DNA from: Prevotellaceae bacterium KH2P17
GTDB lineage: Bacteria; Bacteroidota; Bacteroidia; Bacteroidales; Bacteroidaceae
Direction of reading: 5' to 3'
NCBI GenBank assembly: GCA_900199655.1
Contig: FZRE01000003.1
Span: 145,272 to 209,271, forward strand
DNA: 64,000 nt
Made by a program: the position numbers and the translations under genes. Under the pieces are notes generated by a model. It was not told the DNA's origin, did not search any database, and worked only from the letters and a program-made list of their open reading frames with translations. Each line of letters begins with the position of its first letter. The stretch's first letter is position 1. Shown here in pieces: positions 34,724-43,168 of this stretch.

Positions 34724-36133
34724 ATGAAGAAATCCATATTCAGCCTCCTTTTGCTTTTGGCCTTGCTCCTCCCGGGGGCGTTTTTCTGCCTTCCGGCCGG
34801 TGCCAAAGCCCCTCTCTCGGCCGGCTATACGCTCTACCGCATCTATCTGAAGGACAAGAAAGGCACGCCCTGCAGCCTGCGCCATCCGGAGCAGTTCTTG
34901 TCGGAGCGGGCGCTGCAACGCCGCAGCCATCAGGGCTTGGAGGTCGATGAGACCGACCTGCCCGTGTCGCCCGTCTACCTCTCGGCACTGCGCGAGGCCG
35001 GCTTTACTATCGTGAGCCGGAGCAAATGGAACAATACCGTGGTGGTGCGGTTCCCCTCGGCCACGGCCGAGAGTGCCATCCGCCTGCTCAACTTCGTGCG
35101 CGATGCCAAACGGCTCTACACCTACGATGGCGCTGCTGCTAAGCCCACGGGCCGCAGCTTCCTTAAAATCGTGGAGCCCAAGGACTCCTTTACCGCCACA
35201 ACCGGTTACGGCAAGGGCGAAGCCCAGATACGAAACCTGAACGGAATACGGCTGCATGAGGCCGGATTTCGCGGTCAGGGCAAGCTCATAGCTATTCAGG
35301 ATGCCGGTTTCATGAATGCAGATTCCATCGCATACCTGTCTAATGTCAACATCGTTGATACCCGGAGCTTCGTCTATCCGGTAAACAACAACCTCTACGA
35401 CGACACCTCCGACCACGGTACAATGGTGCTCTCGTGCATGGCGGCCAATGTTCCGGGCCGGCTGGTGGGCACGGCTCCCGAGGCCCGGTACGTGCTGCTG
35501 CGCAGCGAATACACCCAGGCAGAGTCGCTGGCCGAGGAAGATTTCTGGGCCGCAGCGGCCGAATATGCCGACTCGCTGGGCGTTGACGTCATCAATTCAT
35601 CGCTGGGCTACAACGTCTTCGACGACAAATCGACCAACCATCTCTACCGTGAGCAGGACGGCGAGACGGCACTCATCTCCCGTACTGCCTCCATGCTGGC
35701 CGGCAAGGGCATCATTCTGTGCAACAGCGCGGGCAACGACGGGGGTAACGCATGGAAGAAAATAAACTTCCCGGCCGATGCTAAGGAGATACTGACCGTG
35801 GGCGCGCTGGCCAACGACAGCACCAACGCGGTGTTCAGCTCGGTAGGACCGTCGGCCGACGGGCGCGTGAAACCGGACGTGATGGCCTACGGCAACCCCG
35901 CTGCAGTCATCAATGGGCGGGGGCACATCACGCGTGCCAACGGCACGTCTTTCTCCTCGCCCGTCACTGCGGGCATGGTGGCCAGCCTCTGGTCGGCCCT
36001 GCCCGGCAAGACAGCCCGTGAGATTATGGAGCTCGTCCGCCGCTCGTCGAGCCGCTTCGATGCCCCCGACAACATCTTCGGTTACGGCATACCTGACTAT
36101 TGGAAGGCCTACGAAATGGGCCTGCAGCACTGA
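34724..36133 (+). CDS. Secreted S8-family (subtilisin-like) serine peptidase
   Basis: A protein of 469 residues with a signal peptide (MKKSIFSLLLLLALLLPGAF). The catalytic triad appears as Asp in AIQDAGFMN (about residue 207), His in SDHGTMVLSCMAA (about 238) and Ser in NGTSFSSPVTAGM (about 410), with the oxyanion Asn in CNSAGNDGG. The N-terminal 150 residues form a propeptide-like segment. The ATG at 34724 is preferred over a TTG two codons upstream. There is no visible type IX C-terminal sorting domain; the protein ends just after the catalytic domain. It lies 15 bp before xseA. Confidence 0.92.
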   Translation: MKKSIFSLLLLLALLLPGAFFCLPAGAKAPLSAGYTLYRIYLKDKKGTPCSLRHPEQFLSERALQRRSHQGLEVDETDLPVSPVYLSALREAGFTIVSRSKWNNTVVVRFPSATAESAIRLLNFVRDAKRLYTYDGAAAKPTGRSFLKIVEPKDSFTATTGYGKGEAQIRNLNGIRLHEAGFRGQGKLIAIQDAGFMNADSIAYLSNVNIVDTRSFVYPVNNNLYDDTSDHGTMVLSCMAANVPGRLVGTAPEARYVLLRSEYTQAESLAEEDFWAAAAEYADSLGVDVINSSLGYNVFDDKSTNHLYREQDGETALISRTASMLAGKGIILCNSAGNDGGNAWKKINFPADAKEILTVGALANDSTNAVFSSVGPSADGRVKPDVMAYGNPAAVINGRGHITRANGTSFSSPVTAGMVASLWSALPGKTAREIMELVRRSSSRFDAPDNIFGYGIPDYWKAYEMGLQH

Positions 36134-36148
36134 TAAAACAACCTGACT

Positions 36149-37375
36149 ATGCACCAGACACTGTCTTTATACGAGCTGAACGGACGCGTGCGCGAGGCCA
36201 TCGAGACCGGCATGGACGGCGAGTACTGGGTGGAGGCCGAACTGTCGGACATCCACGAGCGCGGCCATTGCTACATGGAACTTATCCAAAAGGACGAGCG
36301 CAGCCGCACGCCCGTGGCCAAGGCCCGTGCCACCTGCTGGGCCAACCGGTGGCTGCTGGTGCGCTCGTACTTTGAACGCGTAACGGGACAGGAGCTGCAC
36401 GCCGGCATGAAAGTGCTGCTGCAGGTGCGCGCCACCTTTCATGAAGCGTACGGATTTGCGTACAACGTGACCGACATAGACCCCACTTTCACCCTCGGCG
36501 ACATGGCCCGGCGGCGGCAGGAGATTATCAACCAACTGAAGGAGGAGGGCGTATTCGAGCTACAAAAGGAACTGCAGATACCGCTGTTTGCACAGCGTAT
36601 AGCCGTTATCTCGAGCGAGACGGCCGCCGGCTACGGCGACTTCTGCAACCAGCTTGCCAACAACGAGTACGGCTTCGCATTCACCACGCGCCTCTTTCCG
36701 GCCGTCATGCAGGGCGAAAGGGTAGAGGCAAGCGTCATTGCAGCCCTCGACCGCATCTTTGAAGTCGAAGACCAGTTCGACGTGGTGGTCATTATCAGGG
36801 GCGGAGGCGCCACTTCCGACATGAGCGGATTCGACACCCTGGCGCTGGCGGAGAACGTGGCAAACTTCCCGCTGCCCGTCATCACCGGCATCGGTCACGA
36901 CCGCGACGAGAGCGTTCTCGACCTGATAGCCAACACGCGGGTAAAGACGCCCACGGCTGCTGCGGCCTTTCTCATCGACCATTTGGCCGTGGTCTACACG
37001 CGTATCGTAAAAGCACAGGAGGCTGTAGTAGACAGTGTGCGGCACAAAATGGAAGTGGAAAAGCTGCGATTAGGCCGGTTGGAGGACAAGATACCCGTGG
37101 CATTCTCCGTTGTTAGAACCCGTCAGGAGGCCCGTCTTGAACAGCTGAGGCTGCAACTCATAGCCGGCATGCGCGGTAAGCTGGCTGCGGAGCGTCACCG
37201 CGGGGCGCTGCTGGCCCAGCGGGTAGCAGCAGCCGACCCCGAAAAGCTGCTCGGCCGCGGCTACAGCATCACTCTGTACAAGGGTAGGGTGCTGCATGAT
37301 GCACATTCGGTACAGCCGGGCGAGGAGATAGAAACCAAGTTGCAGAAAGGCAGTGTGAAATCAATCATAAAATAA
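36149..37375 (+). CDS. xseA: Exodeoxyribonuclease VII large subunit
   Basis: A 408-residue nuclease subunit. An OB-fold opens the protein (YWVEAELSDIHERGHCYMELIQ), followed by the catalytic region with VISSETAAGYGDFCNQL, VVVIIRGGGATSDMSGFDTL and ITGIGHDRDESVLDLIANTRVKTPTAAA in pieces, then a coiled-coil tail. With XseB it degrades single-stranded DNA in both directions. xseB follows after 6 bp. Confidence 0.95.
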   Translation: MHQTLSLYELNGRVREAIETGMDGEYWVEAELSDIHERGHCYMELIQKDERSRTPVAKARATCWANRWLLVRSYFERVTGQELHAGMKVLLQVRATFHEAYGFAYNVTDIDPTFTLGDMARRRQEIINQLKEEGVFELQKELQIPLFAQRIAVISSETAAGYGDFCNQLANNEYGFAFTTRLFPAVMQGERVEASVIAALDRIFEVEDQFDVVVIIRGGGATSDMSGFDTLALAENVANFPLPVITGIGHDRDESVLDLIANTRVKTPTAAAAFLIDHLAVVYTRIVKAQEAVVDSVRHKMEVEKLRLGRLEDKIPVAFSVVRTRQEARLEQLRLQLIAGMRGKLAAERHRGALLAQRVAAADPEKLLGRGYSITLYKGRVLHDAHSVQPGEEIETKLQKGSVKSIIK

Positions 37376-37381
37376 AAGAAT

Positions 37382-37582
37382 ATGGCAAAGACGATGAAAT
37401 ACGAAGAGGCGGTGCGTGAGTTGGAAGCTATTGTGGACAAGCTGGAGAACGACGAGCTGGACATAGACTCCATGGCAGAGCGCCTGAAGGAAGCCCAGAA
37501 ACTCATCAAACTGTGCAAGGACAAGCTCACCAAGACCGACGAAGAAATCAAAAAGTTGCTGAATGGTGACGAAAAACAATGA
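37382..37582 (+). CDS. xseB: Exodeoxyribonuclease VII small subunit
   Basis: A 66-residue helical protein with the family pattern KYEEAVRELEAIVDKLEN, then DIDSMAERLKEAQKLIKLC. It binds the coiled coil of XseA to form the active nuclease. It follows xseA by 6 bp, which matches its usual place. Confidence 0.95.
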   Translation: MAKTMKYEEAVRELEAIVDKLENDELDIDSMAERLKEAQKLIKLCKDKLTKTDEEIKKLLNGDEKQ

Positions 37583-37606
37583 TTTCGTAGAATAGCAGCT
37601 CACTTT

Positions 37607-37638
37607 GTTGCGGATAATACATTTTATTTGTACTTTTG
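37607..37638 (+). promoter_or_regulatory. Promoter of ilvE
   Basis: GTTG, 20 bp, TACTTTTG (37631-37638). A leader of about 35 bases rich in A and T precedes the ATG. Confidence 0.65.
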
Positions 37639-37680
37639 CGTTTGGATATATTGGTGTTGAAAATATAATTTTTTAAGATT

Positions 37681-38697
37681 ATGAAGAATATAGATTGGGC
37701 CAACCTGACATTCGGTTACGTGCCTACCGACTACAATGTACGCTGCTATTACCGCAACGGCAAGTGGGGTGAAGTAGAAGTTTGTTCTACCGACCAGATA
37801 TCAATGTCGATTGCGGCAACCTGTCTGCACTACGGTCAGGAGGCTTTCGAAGGACTGAAAGCCTATCGTTGCCCGGACGGAAAGATACGCGTTTTCCGTA
37901 TGGATGAGAACGCCGCACGTCTTCAGAGCACAAGTCGGGGCATCATGATGCCCGAGGTTTCGACCGCATTATTTGAGGAGATGGTGGCTAAAGTGGTTCG
38001 TCTGAACCAGGAGTACGTGCCTACCTACGAGAGCGGAGCAACGCTGTACATCCGTCCCTTGCTGCTTGGGGTAAGCGCGCAGGTGGGCGTTCATCCCTCA
38101 CGTGACTACGTTTTTCTCATCTTCGTGACGCCAGTAGGCCCCTATTTCAAGGGCGGTTTCTCGTCAAATCCTTACGTAATCATCCGCGATTACGACCGTG
38201 CGGCTCCGCTGGGAACGGGCATCTACAAGGTGGGAGGCAACTATGCAGCCTCGCTCAAGGCCAATCATATTGCGCACGAGAAGGGTTACGCCAGCGAATT
38301 TTACCTCGACTCGAAGGAAAAGAAGTACATGGACGAGTGCGGAGCAGCCAACTTCTTCGGCATCAAGAACAACACTTACGTGACTCCGAAGTCAAGTTCC
38401 ATCCTGCCGTCCATTACCAACAAGAGCCTGATGCAGCTGGCCGAAGACCTCGGAATGACCGTGGAACGCCGCCAGATACCCGAAGAAGAGCTGGCTACTT
38501 TTGAAGAGGCAGGAGCCTGCGGCACCGCTGCCGTCATCTCGCCGATATCCTATATCGACGACCTTGATAACGGGAAGCGCTACAATTACGGTGAAAAACC
38601 GGGCCCGTGGTCCAAGAAACTCTACGACACTCTTACCGGAATACAGTACGGATTGATAGAAGATAAGCACGGATGGACGACAGTCGTCGTGGAATAA
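37681..38697 (+). CDS. ilvE: Branched-chain amino acid aminotransferase
   Basis: A 338-residue fold-type IV PLP enzyme that makes leucine, isoleucine and valine from their keto acids. Family motifs are HYGQEAFEGLKAYR, FRMDENAARL and YKVGGNYAASL with the PLP-binding lysine, then EKKYMDECGAANFFGI and ACGTAAVISPI. Length and order agree with class II bacterial BCATs. It is monocistronic, with its own promoter and a terminator at 38703-38733. Confidence 0.95.
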   Translation: MKNIDWANLTFGYVPTDYNVRCYYRNGKWGEVEVCSTDQISMSIAATCLHYGQEAFEGLKAYRCPDGKIRVFRMDENAARLQSTSRGIMMPEVSTALFEEMVAKVVRLNQEYVPTYESGATLYIRPLLLGVSAQVGVHPSRDYVFLIFVTPVGPYFKGGFSSNPYVIIRDYDRAAPLGTGIYKVGGNYAASLKANHIAHEKGYASEFYLDSKEKKYMDECGAANFFGIKNNTYVTPKSSSILPSITNKSLMQLAEDLGMTVERRQIPEEELATFEEAGACGTAAVISPISYIDDLDNGKRYNYGEKPGPWSKKLYDTLTGIQYGLIEDKHGWTTVVVE

Positions 38698-38702
38698 CTT
38701 AT

Positions 38703-38733
38703 AAAAAAGGGGCGCTGCAGCGTCCCTTTTTTG
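38703..38733 (+). terminator. Terminator of ilvE
   Basis: An A run, GGGGCGCTGCAGCGTCCC as a self-complementary stem and a T run. Its last bases double as the TTTG element of the next promoter. Confidence 0.88.
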
Positions 38734-38761
38734 TTTTATCCGGATTTATTCAGTAACTTTG
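38730..38761 (+). promoter_or_regulatory. Promoter of trmB
   Basis: TTTG (38730-38733), 20 bp, TAACTTTG (38754-38761). The ATG at 38770 follows only 8 bp later, so the leader is only a few bases. Confidence 0.75.
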
Positions 38762-38769
38762 CAGGCGTT

Positions 38770-39540
38770 ATGGGTAAAGGTAAATTAGCTAAATTTGCAG
38801 AGATGGAGACATTCAGCAATGTCTTCCAGTATCCCTTCTCGGTTATCGACAACGTGCCTTTTGCCATGCAGGGGCACTGGGGCGAGCAGTATTTCGGCAA
38901 CAATCATCCCATTGTCCTGGAGCTTGGATGCGGCAAGGGTGAGTACACCGTGGAGCTTGCCAGACTCTGTCCGGAGATGAACTTCATAGGAGTTGACATC
39001 AAGGGAGCCCGCATGTGGACCGGTGCCAAGCGTGCCTTGGAGGAAGGATTGCCCAATGTGGCATTCCTGCGGACGAACATCGAGATTATTGACCGCTTCT
39101 TCTCGGCCGGCGAAGTGCAGGAGATATGGCTCACCTTCAGCGATCCGCAGATGAAGAATGCCCGCAAACGCCTCACGTCCACTTACTTCATGGCGCGTTA
39201 TCGCCGCTTTCTGGCCGACGGGGGAACCATCCATCTCAAGACCGACTCCAACTTCCTTTACACCTATACGTGGCACATGGTGCAGGCGAACGGCCTCCCG
39301 CTGCTTTTCAACACCGATGACCTGTATCATTCCGAAAGCCTCGATGCCGAGACGAAGAAGATACTCGGCATCCGCACTTACTATGAGCAGATGTGGATAG
39401 AGCGCGGTCTGAACATCCGCTACCTCAAGTTCAGCCTGCCTGCAGCGGGTGAACTGGTGGAGCCGGAGGTAGAGATACCGCTCGACGAGTACCGCAGTTA
39501 CCACCGCCCCAAGCGCAGCGGACTGGCTACGAGCAAGTAA
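38770..39540 (+). CDS. trmB: tRNA (guanine-N7)-methyltransferase
   Basis: A 256-residue SAM-dependent enzyme that makes m7G46 in tRNA. Motifs are [16 protein letters not shown] (SAM binding), [32 protein letters not shown] and [10 protein letters not shown] chose the ATG at 38770; a frame start at 38731 lies upstream of the promoter's -7 element and cannot be transcribed from it. The gene ends 13 bp before the convergent GH115-like gene, with no room for a terminator. Confidence 0.94.
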   Translation: MGKGKLAKFAEMETFSNVFQYPFSVIDNVPFAMQGHWGEQYFGNNHPIVLELGCGKGEYTVELARLCPEMNFIGVDIKGARMWTGAKRALEEGLPNVAFLRTNIEIIDRFFSAGEVQEIWLTFSDPQMKNARKRLTSTYFMARYRRFLADGGTIHLKTDSNFLYTYTWHMVQANGLPLLFNTDDLYHSESLDAETKKILGIRTYYEQMWIERGLNIRYLKFSLPAAGELVEPEVEIPLDEYRSYHRPKRSGLATSK

Positions 39541-39553
39541 GCAGGGGCGTTGT

Positions 39554-41605
39554 TTATTTGGCACTGTTGACCGGGAACATGTAGAAGAGCCTGTCGACAT
39601 CGTAATCTATCATCCACTGGTCGATGATGACACCTTCGCCAAGGGCGCGAACGGTGAGCTTGTGGCTTCCTCTCGGTATGCGATAATAGCGCAGGGAAAC
39701 CACTGCCTGACCTCTTTTTACAGCTTCTTTCCATTCTTTCGAGCCTTTCTTGAGGTTGATGCTGAGCTCCGTCGGACTGTCTCCGTCGATGGAGACCGAC
39801 ACCTTCAGCTCATTGTCTTCGAGCGGATGAGTGGGTATGAGCGCCACCCGAAGCACGGCGCCGGTGCCCCTCTCGCCGTAGAAGTTGTAGGTGGCAAGCC
39901 CGTAAGGCGGCAGCTTTACGGCCTTGGTGCTGTGCCCCAGGAAAGGTATCTGCTCCGCTCCTTGCGATATGCTCCGGTAGTCAGTGGCGTTCTGAACCAC
40001 GCTCTTGTCGGCGTCCAGACGTGAGTAGATAACCTCGTTGCTGTTGGAATACTCCTTGATTTCCTTTGCCGAGAGCTTGTCGGGCAAGTTTGGCTGGCCG
40101 AAAATGGTTGAGTTGGTCTCCGTGTTGAGCACCCCTTTCCACTTGCCGTCGGCCATGTCGTCGTACTGCCGGGCCAGTGCAAGAACCTCCTGCCAGGCAT
40201 TCCAGCTGCGCACGGCCGAGGAGAGCGCCTCCTCGTCGTGGTGAAACGACTGCGGACGGGCTATGTGCCGCGCCTCCTGAGCCTGCAGTTCCTTGGTTGC
40301 AACGGCCGCAGCGGTGCAGACGGGATACTTGATGAGGGCGAAGAAAGCATCCTTGCGGTTCGGTGCGATGGATTTTTCTGCCTGCTCTACGGCCCGTTTC
40401 AGGTTTCCGTAATCCTTGATGTAGCGTTCCAGCTCGTTGCCGAACTCATCGGCGGCAAACAGTTCCGTGTCCATGTATTCGGGCTTGCGGATGCCTGCGA
40501 GGTGGTAGAACTGCTTCACAAGGGGCATGATGTTGCGTGCCGCCGTGCTGCCCAGCTGCTCCTGCAGCCAGAGGGCGAGGTGGCTCTGCACATCGGTTAC
40601 GGCCGCCGGATTCCACGCCATGTCCATGAAAAGCTGCAGTGCATAGGCCGCAGTCTTGGGACTGTGCAGCTCGGCTACCCACATCCTGGTGCAGCGGAAC
40701 TTTACGGCAGCCTCCAGTTGTGTATGTATCAGTCCCGGCTGAATGGTGGAATACCAGGTGTTGTCGCCCTGACTGAGGTGGTAGTAGAGCCCACCCTCCT
40801 GTCCTTTATGCAGCTCCTGCGGCGGCAGCAGATAGCCGAAGCCGTCGTCCTGCAGGTTGATGGCAAAGCCGCCGTCCTTTTTCTCCTTGTGTCCCTTGGT
40901 CTTCTTGGCAGTCTGGAGCAGCGGACGGGAGGGCGAGGAGCCCACGTGCATGTCGTATTTCTCAACCAGTGCGGCACTCAGGTCATGCTGGTTTTCGGGC
41001 CAGATGGTATTGGCCTTGAGGCGCAACATGAGCCTGAAGATGTCCTCGTAGCCATAGGGACGGTGGCGGATGTCGGCATCGCTGAGCGCAATACCGCGGT
41101 ACTCAACCTGTGGAACCTGTATGGTCCGGAAGCCGTCTTTCAGTGCCAGGAACCTTTTTCGTTCGGGTTTTACGTCTCCCCACCATGTCCAGGCCGACAC
41201 GCCGGCCATGTGCGAGAGTTCGAGTATGCCGTAGGCAGTGCCGCGGGCGTTGCTGCCGATGATGACAACGCGCCCGCCGCGGTTGCCCATATAGTAGGCA
41301 TCGCTCTTTGTAATAATCTGATTGATGGGGTAGCTGCCCTTGCTCAGCCTGTCAAACTCCTTGTCGTTGAGCTTGTCGAGCTGGTAAATCTGTATGCTGC
41401 CGTTGCTTTTCTGCACGGCCTTTTGCCCCGTTAGGGCCTGCATGTCGTCTGCAAACATGTGCAGTGCAGCCTCCACCACGGGCGACAGGGCTTCCTGCGT
41501 GGTGTAGCTTACGGGGCCCGTGCCGTTGTACCAGACGGCATCCTTGGCCTGCAGGTTAATGGATACGATAAGAGAGAGGGCTATGAGAAGGGTCCTTACG
41601 TTCAT
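39554..41605 (-). CDS. Short GH115-like glycoside hydrolase
   Basis: A 683-residue secreted protein with signal peptide (LLIALSLIVSINLQA). The N-terminal domain (YYMGNRGGRVVIIGSNARGTAYGIL in pieces) and the sequence YRGIALSDADIRHRP, then IFRLMLRLKANTIWP match GH115 alpha-glucuronidases, which remove glucuronic acid from xylan. MWVAELHSPKTAAYAL and FMDMAWNPAAV correspond to the central barrel. GH115 enzymes usually have 800-1000 residues, so this one appears shortened, perhaps in the barrel (a Lys-rich insert lies at about 240) and in the C-terminal domain. Activity is uncertain. No polysaccharide-utilisation genes (SusC/SusD) adjoin it. Confidence 0.75.
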   Translation of the reverse strand: MNVRTLLIALSLIVSINLQAKDAVWYNGTGPVSYTTQEALSPVVEAALHMFADDMQALTGQKAVQKSNGSIQIYQLDKLNDKEFDRLSKGSYPINQIITKSDAYYMGNRGGRVVIIGSNARGTAYGILELSHMAGVSAWTWWGDVKPERKRFLALKDGFRTIQVPQVEYRGIALSDADIRHRPYGYEDIFRLMLRLKANTIWPENQHDLSAALVEKYDMHVGSSPSRPLLQTAKKTKGHKEKKDGGFAINLQDDGFGYLLPPQELHKGQEGGLYYHLSQGDNTWYSTIQPGLIHTQLEAAVKFRCTRMWVAELHSPKTAAYALQLFMDMAWNPAAVTDVQSHLALWLQEQLGSTAARNIMPLVKQFYHLAGIRKPEYMDTELFAADEFGNELERYIKDYGNLKRAVEQAEKSIAPNRKDAFFALIKYPVCTAAAVATKELQAQEARHIARPQSFHHDEEALSSAVRSWNAWQEVLALARQYDDMADGKWKGVLNTETNSTIFGQPNLPDKLSAKEIKEYSNSNEVIYSRLDADKSVVQNATDYRSISQGAEQIPFLGHSTKAVKLPPYGLATYNFYGERGTGAVLRVALIPTHPLEDNELKVSVSIDGDSPTELSINLKKGSKEWKEAVKRGQAVVSLRYYRIPRGSHKLTVRALGEGVIIDQWMIDYDVDRLFYMFPVNSAK

Positions 41606-41630
41606 TTTCTGACTAAATTTATGATATCTG

Positions 41631-41662
41631 CAAAGTTACCAAATATTTGCTGCATGGGGAAA
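41631..41662 (-). promoter_or_regulatory. Promoter of the GH115-like gene
   Basis: Minus strand TTTC, 20 bp, TAACTTTG (41631-41638), 25 bp before the ATG. Confidence 0.6.
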
Positions 41663-41676
41663 TAAATTAGTTTTTA

Positions 41677-41708
41677 TTTGCGTTTCCGGCCAAATATGGG
41701 TAATTTTG
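41677..41708 (+). promoter_or_regulatory. Promoter of the Mrp-family gene
   Basis: TTTG (41677-41680), 20 bp, TAATTTTG (41701-41708). It excludes an upstream in-frame start at 41706. Confidence 0.8.
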
Positions 41709-41726
41709 CAGCAAACATCAAGCATT

Positions 41727-42830
41727 ATGACACTATATCCCAAACTGATTACCGATGCACTGGCAACGGTTATTTACCCCGGAACAAAGAAGAACCTGAT
41801 AGAGAGCGAGATGCTGGCCGACAGCATCCGCATAGACGGAATGAAGGTTCAGCTGACGCTCATCTTCCCCCGCGAGACCGACCCTTTCCTCAAGTCGACC
41901 GTCAAGGCCGCCGAGGCAGCCATCCATTACCACGTCTCCAAGGATGTTGAGGTGACGATAGAAACCGAGTACAAATCGGCTCCGCGCCCTGAACCGGGCA
42001 AGTTGCTGCCCCAGGTGAAGAACGTCATCGCCATCAGCTCGGGCAAGGGAGGCGTTGGCAAGAGCACAGTAGCCATTAACCTGGCCATCGCCCTGGCCCG
42101 CCTGGGCTACAAGGTAGGACTGCTGGACACCGACATCTTCGGCCCGTCGATGCCCAAGATGTTCGGCGTAGAGAACGAACGGCCCTACGGAGTGGAAAAA
42201 GACGGCCGCCAACTCATTGAACCCATCGAAAAATACGGCGTGAAGATGATGTCCATCGGCTTCTTCGTAGACGCCGATACAGCCCTCGTGTGGCGCGGCG
42301 GCATGGCCACCTCGGCCCTCAAACAGCTCATAGCCGACGTTGACTGGGGCGAACTTGACTTCTTCATCCTCGACACTCCGCCGGGCACGAGCGACATTCA
42401 CCTCACCATCCTCCAAACGCTGAGCGTTACGGGAGCCATCATCGTGAGCACGCCACAGCAGGTGGCGCTGGCCGATGCACGCAAAGGCATAGACATGTAC
42501 CGTAACGACAAGGTCAACGTACCTATCCTCGGACTGGTGGAGAACATGGCTTGGTTCACCCCGGCTGAGCTGCCCGAGAACAGGTACTACATCTTCGGGC
42601 GCGACGGAGTGAAGCAACTGGCGCAGGAGATGGACTGTCCGCTGCTGGCTCAGATACCCATTGTGCAGAGCATACGCGAAGGAAGTGACGACGGAAAGCC
42701 CGTGGCCACCAACGCAGACAGCATGAGCGGACAGGCCTTCCTCAGCCTTGCGCAGGCCGTGGTAACGGTTACCAACCGCCGCAACAAGGAAATGGGACCT
42801 ACCAAAATCATCAAGGTAAACAACCAGTAG
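41727..42830 (+). CDS. Mrp/NBP35-family iron-sulfur carrier ATPase
   Basis: A 367-residue protein with an N-terminal MIP18/DUF59-like domain (about 1-85) and a deviant Walker A P-loop ISSGKGGVGKSTVAIN (about 97-112), then GLLDTDIFGPSMPKMFG, FILDTPPGTSDIHLT and STPQQVALADARKGI. Mrp/ApbC proteins deliver Fe-S clusters to apo-proteins. The CxxC cluster-binding pair usually found after the NMAWF-like segment is absent here (NMAWFTPAELPEN). The start at 41727 fits the promoter. A strong terminator follows. Confidence 0.9.
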   Translation: MTLYPKLITDALATVIYPGTKKNLIESEMLADSIRIDGMKVQLTLIFPRETDPFLKSTVKAAEAAIHYHVSKDVEVTIETEYKSAPRPEPGKLLPQVKNVIAISSGKGGVGKSTVAINLAIALARLGYKVGLLDTDIFGPSMPKMFGVENERPYGVEKDGRQLIEPIEKYGVKMMSIGFFVDADTALVWRGGMATSALKQLIADVDWGELDFFILDTPPGTSDIHLTILQTLSVTGAIIVSTPQQVALADARKGIDMYRNDKVNVPILGLVENMAWFTPAELPENRYYIFGRDGVKQLAQEMDCPLLAQIPIVQSIREGSDDGKPVATNADSMSGQAFLSLAQAVVTVTNRRNKEMGPTKIIKVNNQ

Positions 42831-42863
42831 GAGCCCGACAAACCCGGCAAAAGCACGTAACGA

Positions 42864-42916
42864 AGAAGCGTAGCTGCATGAACAGGAACCATCCTGGTGC
42901 AGCTACGCTTTCTTGT
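42864..42916 (+). terminator. Terminator of the Mrp-family gene
   Basis: AGCGTAGCTGCA and TGCAGCTACGCT form a perfect 12-bp stem around an 18-base loop, followed by TTTCTTGTTTTT. Confidence 0.92.
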
Positions 42917-42939
42917 TTTTACGGGTCGGGTTTGCAGGA

Positions 42940-43005
42940 GCTATGCTTCAAGCCCCTTGAAGGTATCGTTCGGGCGCCTTGAACACATCCTTCAAGCGCC
43001 TTGAC
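42940..43005. repeat. 22-bp palindrome array, family A, copy 4
   Basis: Units at 42940-42961, 42962-42983 and 42984-43005. Cores are TTCAAGCCCCTTGAA, TTCGGGCGCCTTGAA and TTCAAGCGCCTTGA. The header GGAGCTATGC opens it. It lies between the convergent Mrp and permease genes. The remaining 160 bp up to 43168 hold nothing recognised. Confidence 0.8.
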
Positions 43006-43168
43006 CGGCATCTCTTTCGCAGTGCCCTGCCACAGGCCGTTCCGGCAGAGGCCGAAAAGGACAGGCGGCGGGGTGGCCCGTAGCGCGGCAGAAGCTGCAA
43101 GCATGCAGGGTTTCAGGCGGTTGTGGCCGCCGCTGTCAGCAAAAAACGGAAAGAAAAACATTCTCACC

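Noticed and set aside
34724..36133. Subtilase as a type IX secretion cargo
   Set aside because: The protein ends directly after the catalytic domain, with no C-terminal sorting domain visible, although porE is in the window.
36560..37045. Long antisense reading frames such as this one inside xseA and many within the macroglobulin gene
   Set aside because: They are shadows of strongly supported genes in a GC-rich codon pattern, and show no family similarity or start signals.
38731..38769. Upstream start for TrmB
   Set aside because: It lies in or before the promoter's -7 element, so it would not be in the transcript.
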